Shown here: positions 8,334 through 16,315 of the stretch, piece after piece
Position numbering within the stretch: position 1 is the stretch's first letter
How the letters are laid out: every line of letters begins with the position of its first letter
Assembly: GCA_029762595.1 (NCBI GenBank)
Contig: JARVGJ010000017.1
Location: 1 to 50,341 of the forward strand
Origin: Methanolobus sp.
Lineage (GTDB): Archaea > Halobacteriota > Methanosarcinia > Methanosarcinales > Methanosarcinaceae
DNA: 50,341 nucleotides
Direction of reading: 5' to 3'
The notes under the pieces: generated by a model
What the model was told of the DNA's origin: nothing
What the model saw: the letters and a program-made list of their open reading frames with translations, nothing else
Databases searched by the model: none
Program-made: the position numbers and the translations under genes

Positions 8334-9250
8334 TTGTTTCTCTTCCCTGTCCCGGCCATTTCAAGTATGTCTATCGTATTCACATGGTTGCCTACAGGCA
8401 TTATGTGAATTCCCCGGCACATCTTTTTGAGCTCGCGGATCGCTTCAGCACAAATGCAAATCCCTTCTTCTATGGGTTTTTCGGCTTTTTCCATCCGGTA
8501 TATCGTTTCATCAGGTACATGGATGCCGGGAATGTTGTTGTTCATAAAAAGTGCCATATTCGCGGATCTGAGTGGAATGAGCCCGGCAATTACCGGCACA
8601 TCGATATCATCCGCATACTCCATGAAGGCTTCGAATTGCGTGATGTCATAAACTGCCTGGGTCTGCATAAAATCGACCCCAGCTTTTACCTTTTTCCGCA
8701 TTTTCATCATCTGGCCGGCCTTTAAAGGATCCGTATTGGTAACCGCACCAACGACAAGGTCCGGCAGATGTCCTGTTTTATTTCCTGCCAGGTCATAACC
8801 TTCCTTCATCCTTTTTATCATTCCCAGAAGCTGCACAGAATCAAGATCATAGACAGGTTTCGCCCGTGGATGATCTCCTTTTGTGGTGTGGTCCCCTGTC
8901 ATAACACAGACGTTCCTTATACCCATTGCGTATGCTCCAAGCAGGTCGGATTGTAGCGCAAGCCTGTTCCTGTCCCTGCATGTAAGCTGCATGATTACCT
9001 CATGGCCTTCATCCAGCAACGTTTTGCTCATAGCAAGCGGACTCATGCGCATGACTGCTCGCTGGTTATCGGTGACGTTCAGGGCATCAGCAAAGCCACG
9101 GATAAGTTTCGCATCAGCAAGTGCTTCCCCCAGTTCAGTTCCTTTTGGGGGGCATATCTCTGCTGTTATGAGAAAATCCTTTGATCTGAGTTTGTCTTTG
9201 AAGGTCCTGGACATCGGGGAATTATATGTATGACTGGGTTTTAAAATCAT
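8330..9250 (-). CDS. metF: 5,10-methylenetetrahydrofolate reductase
   Basis: MetF reduces methylene-THF to methyl-THF with a flavin cofactor. Family features are visible: an ITAEICPPKG start to the barrel, ALNVTDNQ, QLTCRDRN, a VCVMTGD segment and a late GADFMQTQ-like motif (GVDFMQTQAVYD). The frame opens at 9250. An internal ATG at 9214 (MSRTFKDKL) fits the family N-terminus better and lies about 25 bases after a TTTTAAAA element, which would allow a leaderless start. The gene heads the metF-thiC-cofE unit. Its usual partner metV lies 1 kb upstream, separated by an insertion scar. With GlyA, FolD and PurN it forms a folate-type C1 set. Confidence 0.9.
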   Translation of the reverse strand: MILKPSHTYNSPMSRTFKDKLRSKDFLITAEICPPKGTELGEALADAKLIRGFADALNVTDNQRAVMRMSPLAMSKTLLDEGHEVIMQLTCRDRNRLALQSDLLGAYAMGIRNVCVMTGDHTTKGDHPRAKPVYDLDSVQLLGMIKRMKEGYDLAGNKTGHLPDLVVGAVTNTDPLKAGQMMKMRKKVKAGVDFMQTQAVYDITQFEAFMEYADDIDVPVIAGLIPLRSANMALFMNNNIPGIHVPDETIYRMEKAEKPIEEGICICAEAIRELKKMCRGIHIMPVGNHVNTIDILEMAGTGKRNK

Positions 9251-9261
9251 CGCAGCAGGGA

Positions 9262-9375
9262 TTAAAGTTTTTCTTTCAGGGGGAGGTATTTCTCCTTGTT
9301 TTCAAGGCAGAGTTTGATTTCTCTGGGATCAATGTCTATTTTGATGGCCTCAGTGTCTTGACCGTAGGATTGAGA
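9262..9375 (-). pseudogene. 3' remnant of an unidentified gene
   Basis: A minus-strand frame of about 37 codons has coding-like composition (IKIDIDPREIKLCLENKEKY) and ends in TAA at 9264-9262. It has no start codon and is closed upstream by TAA TAA at the edge of the IS630 tail. It looks like the C-terminus of a gene destroyed by that insertion. I do not recognise the family. Confidence 0.35.
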
Positions 9376-9506
9376 TTATTAAAATTTTTCAGAATGAAGT
9401 GAAAGCGTGGGAAGAGTCCAGGAATCACAAAAATAGTCGGATAAACTCGCAGTTCACGACCGAGGATGCAAGAGTGGAACTATCTAGCCTTTACCCGACT
9501 TTTTAA
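9369..9506 (+). mobile_element. IS630-family transposase, C-terminal remnant
   Basis: Forty-five codons ending in TAA encode the characteristic tail of archaeal IS630 transposases, including NEVKAWEESRN and the signature INSQFTTEDARVELSSLYP. The rest of the transposase, including its DDE catalytic core, is missing and there is no start codon, so the element is dead. It lies between metV and metF and probably marks an insertion followed by decay. Confidence 0.75.
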
Positions 9507-9803
9507 TGTTGAGCTGACACTAGCCTCTCCTGATAAGTTCCTGTGTTCCCAATATGCTCATCAACACCCGGCTTGACATTTAGAGATATATTTAGTTCGA
9601 TATGCTCTCTTCTAACATTATCACCGATTAGAAAAAAGTCTCATCAGAAACAAGACGAGACAGCAATTTAAACATCTTAAGCAGGAGTACCCCTTCAGAG
9701 CGTAGCGACAGATATGAGTAGTTCACTGTAACTTTCATTGTTTTCCAAATTTCCAATTCAGATTTAATAGCCCATAGGCCAAAAAAGGTCTATAGGAGAC
9801 ATA

Positions 9804-10214
9804 TCATAGAGTTATTTGTCTTATTACTATGGGATATTCTGAACTATAATTATACAATATTATGTCAAAACTATTCCATAATCCCAAATCCATCTGAAAT
9901 TGATTTGTAAAATTATCCTCCAAAGTAACTTTGGTTGTATATTCCTCTGTCCTTCCTGGAGGAAGAGAAAGTTTTAATAATAACCATTTTGGCTTTGATC
10001 GACTGATATATTTGTCAGGGATTAGCTCATACGCTTCCTTCAATAGTGATTTATTTGTGGAATCGAACATCTCAATTACAACTTTATGTTCAATGACATC
10101 TTTATTACCAACTGAAAAAAGAGGAAGAGTGTCTCCCGCAAAAAAGAAAGGCATCGCAGCAAAGCATATCGCAATTGCCGTTACAATAGCAATAAATACG
10201 TATGGCTTCTTCAT
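9804..10214 (-). CDS. small membrane-anchored or secreted protein of unknown function
   Basis: The 136-residue protein starts MKKPYVFIAIVTAIAICFAAMPF, with a single N-terminal hydrophobic segment (about residues 5-28). This acts as a signal or anchor, and the remaining ~108 residues lie outside the cell. That part has alternating short strands (KVVIEMFDSTNKSLL, WLLLKLSLPPGRTEEYTTKVTL), suggesting a beta-sandwich. No cysteines or catalytic motif stand out, and I do not recognise the family. It is AT-rich compared with the folate genes around it and lies in the interval that splits metV from metF, so it may have arrived with the rearrangement. Confidence 0.6.
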   Translation of the reverse strand: MKKPYVFIAIVTAIAICFAAMPFFFAGDTLPLFSVGNKDVIEHKVVIEMFDSTNKSLLKEAYELIPDKYISRSKPKWLLLKLSLPPGRTEEYTTKVTLEDNFTNQFQMDLGLWNSFDIILYNYSSEYPIVIRQITL

Positions 10215-10282
10215 TTTTTCCTTCTTATTATGGAAACAGCATATTCGTTGATGATTTGAAGATAAATTACAATGTTGAAGTT

Positions 10283-10912
10283 CTAGTTTCTACAGAGTAT
10301 CTGTCCTTCAATCTCTTCAGCAAGCCACACCTTCTCCATCAGGTCCTGCCTGCCCATCTTCTCCAGCCTGCTGCAGATCCTGTCCCACACACAGTCCTTA
10401 TCGGTATCAACCTCGCACTTTCCCTCCATCGAACCACCACAGGGGCCATTGAGGAGCTGTTTTGGACATTGTCCTTTGGGGCAGATACCACCAAAATAAT
10501 ACACAGTACAATCACCGCACATGGCACAGAGCCGGGGTATCACTTCTCCCTGTGAGCGTCCACCAAGGGATTCGGTATTATTTGAGGGGTAGACCGGGAT
10601 ATCTGTCACCCCGGCTATTATGGATACACCACTTCCACATGCCATTACAAGGATAGCTTTTGCCTCTCTTATGGCAGGGTTCTTTTCAACAAGGGAATCA
10701 AAGGATGCCACACTGCAGGCGGCGCTTGGGATGACCCATCCCACAACATTCTTCCCGTTAACCTCAAGGCGCTGTTGCATCATGGTCACTTCCGGCTCGC
10801 CGCCAACATGCAGCTTTGCAGCACAGGCATTGCAGCCGATGATGAAGATATCATCTTCGTCCTTCAGCAGTTTTAGTATCTCCTCAAAAGGTTTTGCTGA
10901 TGAGATTATCAT
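10283..10912 (-). CDS. metV: MetV-like iron-sulfur/zinc partner of methylene-THF reductase
   Basis: The 209-residue cysteine-rich protein is of the methylenetetrahydrofolate reductase C-terminal-domain family (MetV of acetogens), which partners MetF. Cysteines are clustered: GCNACAAKLHVGG, PSAACS, MACGSG, CAMCGDCTVYYFGGICPKGQCPKQLLNGPCGG, then C-terminal Cys residues. The pattern suggests metal or Fe-S binding. The ATG overlaps the end of the upstream dihydropteroate synthase-like gene by four bases, so the two are coupled. In other organisms metV sits next to metF; here metF is 1 kb downstream behind an IS630 scar. The electron donor is unknown. Confidence 0.85.
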   Translation of the reverse strand: MIISSAKPFEEILKLLKDEDDIFIIGCNACAAKLHVGGEPEVTMMQQRLEVNGKNVVGWVIPSAACSVASFDSLVEKNPAIREAKAILVMACGSGVSIIAGVTDIPVYPSNNTESLGGRSQGEVIPRLCAMCGDCTVYYFGGICPKGQCPKQLLNGPCGGSMEGKCEVDTDKDCVWDRICSRLEKMGRQDLMEKVWLAEEIEGQILCRN

Positions 10913-12144
10913 AGTTCCCTCTTATATCGCTGCTCCACATCCATGTCATTCTCAAGTGCTTCAGCTATCATCTCTGCGATGAGCGGAAGATTGCGTGCCT
11001 GGTATGAGAGTTTGCTCACAAGTTTCTCAAACTGCAGCAGCGTGCCTATTATGAGCACGTCTGTCTTCTCTGCCTCATGGGATACCGCATCACGCTCAAG
11101 GGCGGCATCACCTCCCCTGGCCAGCATCTCCTGCTTGATTATCAAAGCCTCGGTTGTGGTGATATTGTTTACACGTATCACCTTGCTCACGGTCTTGTTC
11201 TTCATGACCCTGGCACCAGTGCCTGTGACATCCATGCTTTTCATGAGATACACGGCATCATCGGGATGGGTAATGTCTGTGATCTCAACTTCAAAATCAC
11301 CATTTCTCACAACAGACTGTCTTTTTCGCATTGCCATTGCAACTTCAACCACGTCCTTTGTCTCAGGGATGTCATGTGTCCTGATGATATGTGCTCCTTT
11401 GTGCACTGCTATTGCGGTTGCTGCAAGACTCCCATATAATCTTTCAGCTGCAGGTCTGTGCAGCACAGCATCAATGCAGGATTTGCGCGAAATGGCTGCC
11501 AGAAGTGGCTTTCCAAACACCTTGAGGCTCTCGAACTGGTCTATAGTCTCAAAATCATATATGGGATCCTTTTCAGGTACCCACCTGCCAATTGCAGGGT
11601 CCAGTATCAGTTTATCTGTGTTTATTCCCCAGGCATCGGCCCTGTCGATAATTGTTGCCAGCGATCGCATGATGGCATCCATTCCAATTGGGTCACCAGG
11701 AAGTTTTTCAGATGCCATGACAACAGCAGGACACTCATATTCCTTCATCACATCAAGCATCTGCGGGTTGCTTGTGAAACCGGATACATCGTTAATGATA
11801 TCAGCACCATGTTTCAGGGCCTCTTGCGCAACACTGGCATATACCGTATCAACTGAGACCAGCGCATCCACATTATCATCCAGTGCTTCAAGGGCAGGGA
11901 GCATACGGTTAAGTTCTTCTGCTTCACTTATCACAGGTTCTGCAAGGGGCCAGGTGGAACGGGCACCTATGTCTATAATGGTAGCTCCCGCATCAGTCAT
12001 TCTCCGGGCCACCTCATGAACAGAATCATTACTGACAACAGAACCCTTGTAAAAGGATTCCTTGCTAAGGTTGATCACACCCATCAACCTCACGGGATGC
12101 TCATCACCAACCTTCAAACCACATATGTCAACATCAACAAGCAT
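10909..12144 (-). CDS. dihydropteroate synthase-like protein with extra C-terminal domain
   Basis: Residues 1-275 are a dihydropteroate synthase barrel: GVINLSKESFYKG (pterin pyrophosphate loop), IDIGARSTWP, VSVDT, DIINDVSG, LDPAIGRW, AAISRKS and a final RTHDI. The family condenses a pterin pyrophosphate with an aminobenzoate, for folate or methanopterin. Residues ~290-411 form an added domain (KQEMLARGGDAALER, then TDVLIIGTLLQFEKLVSKL). I recall a similar module at the N-terminus of some bacterial homologues. The canonical ESTRPG-type loop is altered to ARSTWP. The neighbours (folD upstream, metV overlapping by four bases) favour a role in tetrahydrofolate synthesis, but a methanopterin role is not excluded. 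Confidence 0.82.
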   Translation of the reverse strand: MLVDVDICGLKVGDEHPVRLMGVINLSKESFYKGSVVSNDSVHEVARRMTDAGATIIDIGARSTWPLAEPVISEAEELNRMLPALEALDDNVDALVSVDTVYASVAQEALKHGADIINDVSGFTSNPQMLDVMKEYECPAVVMASEKLPGDPIGMDAIMRSLATIIDRADAWGINTDKLILDPAIGRWVPEKDPIYDFETIDQFESLKVFGKPLLAAISRKSCIDAVLHRPAAERLYGSLAATAIAVHKGAHIIRTHDIPETKDVVEVAMAMRKRQSVVRNGDFEVEITDITHPDDAVYLMKSMDVTGTGARVMKNKTVSKVIRVNNITTTEALIIKQEMLARGGDAALERDAVSHEAEKTDVLIIGTLLQFEKLVSKLSYQARNLPLIAEMIAEALENDMDVEQRYKREL

Positions 12145-12240
12145 TATTCAACCTGGCAGTATCATTCAGGGTTAGTCTATTGGAGTAAATTGATCCATCA
12201 CTGGATGGAATATAATTTGCCTGTTTAAATATAAATATGC

Positions 12241-13104
12241 TTATGTGGTATCTTGGGCTGCCATAAGCACATGTTCCATAAGGATGGCTATGGTCATGGG
12301 ACCTACGCCCCCAGGCACCGGTGTTATGAGCGAGGCTTTCTTTACCACATTGTCAAAATCAACATCTCCGTAGACCTTACCTTCCTCTTCAGTTATGCCC
12401 ACGTCAAAGACGACTGCGCCTTCCTTTACCATGTCTGCTTTTATAAGGTGCTTCACACCTGTACCCACCACAAGTATGTCGGCATCAAGGGTGAACTTTT
12501 TCAGTTCATCCGTGAAAACATGGCATACAGAGACCGTTGCATTCCTGTTTATAAGCATTGCTGCCATGGGTTTGCCCACAACGTTACTGTGTCCCACAAC
12601 AACTGCGTGTTTTCCCTGTATTGTGACATTGTACTCTTCAAGTGCCCTTATGATCCCTTTTGGTGTGCAGGGTACAAGACCCTCTTCTCCAATGAGGAGT
12701 TTACCCATGTTATGTGGATGGAATCCATCGGCATCCTTTGAAGGGTCGATGGCAAGCATTGCAGCCTTGTCATCAAGATGTGCAGGAAGCGGTAACTGGA
12801 GAAGGATGCCGTGTATGTCTTGCCTTGAATTGAGTTCCAGGATTTGCTGCATAAGTTCTTCCTGTGTTGCGGACTCCGGCATATTGTGGTCTTCTGCATG
12901 TATGCCTACCCTTTCACATGCCTTATGCTTGAGGCGGACATACATCCTTGATGCAGGATCCTCCCCCACCAGGATCGTAGCAAGTCCCGGGGTTACTCCC
13001 TTCCTGGCCTTAAGCCGGTCAACTCCCTGCTTTACCTGCTCTTCAACCTTCTTTGACAGGCTTCTCCCATCTATCTTCCTGGAATCGTAGTTCTCTTCTG
13101 CCAT
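12241..13104 (-). CDS. folD: bifunctional methylene-THF dehydrogenase/methenyl-THF cyclohydrolase
   Basis: FolD interconverts methylene-, methenyl- and formyl-tetrahydrofolate in the cytosol. The two FolD signatures are intact: the substrate-site segment [18 protein letters not shown] with the catalytic lysine, and [17 protein letters not shown] near the C-terminus. The NAD(P)-binding region ([28 protein letters not shown]) lies between. The frame opens with GTG at 13110, but ATG 13104 has GGGTG seven bases upstream and is the better start, giving 287 residues. It sits between glyA and the dihydropteroate synthase-like gene on the same strand, within a folate C1 cluster. Confidence 0.95.
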   Translation of the reverse strand: MAEENYDSRKIDGRSLSKKVEEQVKQGVDRLKARKGVTPGLATILVGEDPASRMYVRLKHKACERVGIHAEDHNMPESATQEELMQQILELNSRQDIHGILLQLPLPAHLDDKAAMLAIDPSKDADGFHPHNMGKLLIGEEGLVPCTPKGIIRALEEYNVTIQGKHAVVVGHSNVVGKPMAAMLINRNATVSVCHVFTDELKKFTLDADILVVGTGVKHLIKADMVKEGAVVFDVGITEEEGKVYGDVDFDNVVKKASLITPVPGGVGPMTIAILMEHVLMAAQDTT

Positions 13105-13154
13105 ATACACGCACCCTTACTATTCTCCAATAAAGGAATGACGTTTCTGTTGAT

Positions 13155-14390
13155 CTATCTGTATATCGGGAATCCGCTGCAAAGCTGCTCAACATCGGAA
13201 TTGACACCGTGAAGTACAGGATCATCGTTAAGGTTGTTTATGACCTCTGTGATGAAGCCTGCGATCTCCTTCATCTCTTCTTCCTTCATTCCCCTGGTAG
13301 TTGTGGCCGGTGTACCTATCCTTATTCCGCTGGTTATGAAAGGACTTCTTGTTTCAAAGGGTATAGTGTTCTTATTAAGCACGATACCTGCCTTGCTCAT
13401 GGCAGCTTCAGCCTCTTTTCCTGTTATTGCGAACTTGTTGAGGTTGATCAGCATAACATGGTTGTCAGTTCCGCCGGAAACAATGTCAAATTCATTTTTC
13501 TGGAGTTCTGTTGCAAGTACATCTGCATTTTTCACAGTCTGATGCTGATCCGCCTTGAACTTTTCACCCATGGCCTCTTTGAATGCAACGGCCTTTGCTG
13601 CAATTATATGCATGAGAGGTCCTCCCTGGATTCCGGGGAACACGGACTTGTTCAGTTCCTTTGCATATTCTTCTCTGCACATTACCATTCCTCCTCTGGG
13701 CCCCCTGAGGGTCTTGTGGGTCGTGGTTGTGACAAAGTCTGCATAAGGCACCGGGCTGGGGTGGGCACCTGCAGCTACAAGTCCTGCAATATGTGCGATA
13801 TCCGCAAGCAGGTATGCCCCCACCTCATCAGCTATGTCTCTGAATGCCTTGAAATCAAGTGTCTTTGAATAGGCCGAAGCACCACATACTATCATCTGCG
13901 GTCTTTTCTCCTTTGCCATGTTCATAAGTGCATCGTAGTCAAGTGCCTCTGTCTCTTTGTCAACACCGTATGGTACTACATTATAGAGCTGCCCTGCAAA
14001 GTTCACCGGGCTGCCATGTGAAAGATGCCCTCCATGTGTAAGGTCCATTGACATTATGGTGTCCCCTGGTTTGAGGACTGAGAAATAACATGCCATGTTG
14101 GCACCGGATCCGGAATGTGGCTGAACGTTTATATGTTCTGCACCAAAGATCGCTTTCGCCCTTTCAATGGCAAGGTCCTCTGCAATATCCACAAATTCGC
14201 ATCCTCCATAGTAGCGCTTTCCTGAATATCCTTCAGCATATTTGTTTGTCATAACAGAGCCTTGTGCTTCCATTACCGCACGGCTTGCATAGTTCTCCGA
14301 TGCTATCAGGTTCAACTTGTAATCCTGACGGTTTGCTTCCAGCCTTAAGGCCTCTGCAATCTCCGGGTCGATTTCTGAGATATAAGACAT
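13155..14390 (-). CDS. glyA: serine hydroxymethyltransferase
   Basis: GlyA is a PLP enzyme that moves the serine hydroxymethyl group to a pterin, giving glycine and a methylene-pterin. Motifs are complete: [11 protein letters not shown], the [18 protein letters not shown] substrate loop, the PLP-lysine motif [15 protein letters not shown] and the C-terminal [11 protein letters not shown] prefer ATG 14390 over the TTG at 14399. Methanogens can use methanopterin or folate here; adjacency to folD and purN points to tetrahydrofolate, as shown biochemically for Methanosarcina barkeri. It is co-oriented with purN upstream and folD 50 bases downstream. Confidence 0.96.
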   Translation of the reverse strand: MSYISEIDPEIAEALRLEANRQDYKLNLIASENYASRAVMEAQGSVMTNKYAEGYSGKRYYGGCEFVDIAEDLAIERAKAIFGAEHINVQPHSGSGANMACYFSVLKPGDTIMSMDLTHGGHLSHGSPVNFAGQLYNVVPYGVDKETEALDYDALMNMAKEKRPQMIVCGASAYSKTLDFKAFRDIADEVGAYLLADIAHIAGLVAAGAHPSPVPYADFVTTTTHKTLRGPRGGMVMCREEYAKELNKSVFPGIQGGPLMHIIAAKAVAFKEAMGEKFKADQHQTVKNADVLATELQKNEFDIVSGGTDNHVMLINLNKFAITGKEAEAAMSKAGIVLNKNTIPFETRSPFITSGIRIGTPATTTRGMKEEEMKEIAGFITEVINNLNDDPVLHGVNSDVEQLCSGFPIYR

Positions 14391-14467
14391 TGTTACCAAC
14401 CGTTGTCATTTGATAGTGATATGTTCGTATGCTCCCGGATTTCCAGGAGATCATTTGTAAATGTGAG

Positions 14468-15079
14468 CTAATTTATGTGTACTACAATTCTACCTTCCAC
14501 TTTAAGTTTACCCTCAACGAATAGTTTGACTGCTTCGGGGAGTATCCTGTGTTCCTCTATAAGTATGCGTGCGGCAAGGTCATCAGTAGTATCAGTGTCA
14601 AGGACAGGGACACATCTCTGGAGGATTATAGGCCCTGTGTCCATTCCCTCGTCTACGAAATGTACAGTGCATCCGCTAACCTTTACCCCATAATCAAAAG
14701 CCTGTTGCTGTGCATGAAGTCCTTTAAAAGAAGGAAGTAGTGCCGGATGGATATTTATTATCCGGTTGCTATATGTGACTATAAGTTCCTTTCCTATAAG
14801 GCGCATGTACCCTGCAAGAATTATCAGGTCGGTATCGTTGTCCTTAAGGACTTCCATCATTTCCTTTTCATATTCCTGCTTGCTTGCATAATCCGAAGGG
14901 TCTATATATACATCGGTAATGCCATGCTTACGGGCGCGTTCAAGTGCATATGCATCTCCCACATCGCTGATGACAACAGCTATTCTTGCATCTCTGATGT
15001 ATCCGCTTTCGATATTGTCGATCACTGACTGAAGATTGGATCCTCTTCCTGAAACAAGTACTGCGATGTTGGTAGTCAT
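14468..15079 (-). CDS. purN: phosphoribosylglycinamide formyltransferase
   Basis: PurN transfers the formyl group of 10-formyl-THF to glycinamide ribonucleotide in purine synthesis. The 203-residue protein has the family N-terminus (AVLVSGRGSNLQSVID), the central AGYMRLIG segment and the catalytic Asn-His-Asp set in NIHPALLPSFKG and VDEGMDTGPII. Many archaea use the formate-dependent PurT or PurP instead, so a PurN in a methanogen implies a working folate pool. It precedes glyA on the same strand with a gap of under 80 bases. Confidence 0.96.
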   Translation of the reverse strand: MTTNIAVLVSGRGSNLQSVIDNIESGYIRDARIAVVISDVGDAYALERARKHGITDVYIDPSDYASKQEYEKEMMEVLKDNDTDLIILAGYMRLIGKELIVTYSNRIINIHPALLPSFKGLHAQQQAFDYGVKVSGCTVHFVDEGMDTGPIILQRCVPVLDTDTTDDLAARILIEEHRILPEAVKLFVEGKLKVEGRIVVHIN

Positions 15080-15152
15080 TGCTAGTTCTAAAAGGGATTT
15101 CTGTATATTAGCGTTTTGGGATTTATCTCAGACTAGCAGTTTAAGGCCCCGA

Positions 15153-16121
15153 TCAATGGTCCATTCTGTGTTTCTTGGTCCTTTCATAGATAAGCTCTGC
15201 CAGCTCATCACTGCCTGAAAGCTTATCGAGCTCCCTCTTTTCGATAAGTACAGTGTTCTCAACAGTTTCGGATTTGATCTGCCCGTTTATGATAAAGACA
15301 GATTTTGTCCTTGTTACACTCGAGATACTGCTCATGAGGTCTGCACGTTTTATCATTGCACTGCTGTAGGTGCTGACACCTGTCAGCAATGTATCGGTTG
15401 TGTCTTTTGAAATGGCCTTGAAGGGTGCCTGGCTTGTTGACATGATCTGGTAGCCCAGGGCATAGAGCATACCCAGGATGCCATCATCAGGTTGTGTGTC
15501 AGACATCTTCTTCTGGGGTCTTTCAATATTCATGTCCTTGTCAAAACAGTGAAGGATATCTATGGACTTTGCCAGGGCTACATCAAGCAGTTCCTCCAGC
15601 TGGAGGACGATGTCTATGGATGCATCCATTCCGCCTTCCTCATATTTGCTGATGGTCCTCCTGGAAACTCCAAGCTCTGTGGCTAGCGCTCCAAGTGACA
15701 TGGCAGTCCTCTGGCGGGCCTCTTTGAGGACATCACCATCTATTGATACATAGAGTCCTCCGGGAGCCGCTGATACCAATGGTGGTACATTCTCTACAAA
15801 ATAGTCATAAAGGGTCTGTACATTGACCGCAGGGATTTCATAGCGCATGTAGACCACACTGTCTTCAAGCATCTGGTCCCTTGTCTTCGCACCTACCAGT
15901 ACTGCAGTCCCTCTCAGGTACCTTGCAAGGCTCTTCATCTCCCTTGCAGTTTCCTCATTCAGGCCGTCAATATTGTATAATACCTTACAAAAAATAAGTG
16001 TTTCATCTTTCCTTGCTGCAAGATCAAAGCTCCGTGGTCTTATATTGCATCTCTTTGATACAATGAAGCCTGATTGCTGTAATACATCAACGATCTGATG
16101 TATAAGGATCTCTTTTGTCAT
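15153..16121 (-). CDS. archaeal HTH-type transcriptional regulator with nuclease-fold N-domain
   Basis: This 322-residue protein belongs to a conserved archaeal family of putative HTH regulators. Residues 1-125 look like a restriction-endonuclease-like fold used as a sensor or structural domain (SFDLAARKDETLIFCKVLYN). Residues 130-190 are an XRE-type helix-turn-helix (RQRTAMSLGALATELGVSRRTISKYEEGG). A C-terminal domain follows, with a conserved stretch around TTDTLLTGVSTYS. It is divergent from the sensor kinase gene at 16316. A palindromic TATA-like TATATAAATATAT sits about 30 bases before its ATG. Because purN lies 73 bases downstream on the same strand it may share that promoter. Targets are unknown. 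Confidence 0.85.
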   Translation of the reverse strand: MTKEILIHQIVDVLQQSGFIVSKRCNIRPRSFDLAARKDETLIFCKVLYNIDGLNEETAREMKSLARYLRGTAVLVGAKTRDQMLEDSVVYMRYEIPAVNVQTLYDYFVENVPPLVSAAPGGLYVSIDGDVLKEARQRTAMSLGALATELGVSRRTISKYEEGGMDASIDIVLQLEELLDVALAKSIDILHCFDKDMNIERPQKKMSDTQPDDGILGMLYALGYQIMSTSQAPFKAISKDTTDTLLTGVSTYSSAMIKRADLMSSISSVTRTKSVFIINGQIKSETVENTVLIEKRELDKLSGSDELAELIYERTKKHRMDH

Positions 16122-16146
16122 GAGTAAATAGCCTTTGTTTGCACAT

Positions 16147-16163
16147 CTATATAAATATATTCT
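16147..16163 (-). promoter_or_regulatory. TATA-box region of the HTH regulator gene
   Basis: A nearly symmetric AT element (CTATATAAATATATTC) lies 26-42 bases upstream of the ATG at 16121. This is the distance expected for an archaeal TATA box with a short or absent leader. Confidence 0.4.
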
Positions 16164-16315
16164 CTAGGCCTCTCTCCTATGGCATTATATACACACTTGA
16201 TCGCATATACGATGTAACTCTTAGTTGGAAAATTATTTATTTGATGTGTTGAATTATTGTTGTATATACAATAACTTAATAAGAACTTGATTTTTGCAGG
16301 ATTAGTTTGTAATGA

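Larger units (their letters stand above)
9251..9803. other. non-coding stretch with IS630 scar between metF and metV
   Basis: No intact gene is present. The left part holds a short minus-strand coding-like remnant (9262-9375, ending EKYLPLKEKL) that abuts a plus-strand IS630 transposase tail (9369-9506). The rest, 9507-9803, is AT-rich without a recognisable feature except a weak hairpin at 9772-9792 (ATAGGCC-A6-GGTCTAT) just after the stop of the small secreted protein gene. Confidence 0.5.

Noticed and set aside
10943-12019. A 358-codon open frame on the plus strand
   Set aside because: It is the antisense of the dihydropteroate synthase-like gene, whose motifs are clear; the plus frame is serine-rich low-complexity text typical of a shadow.
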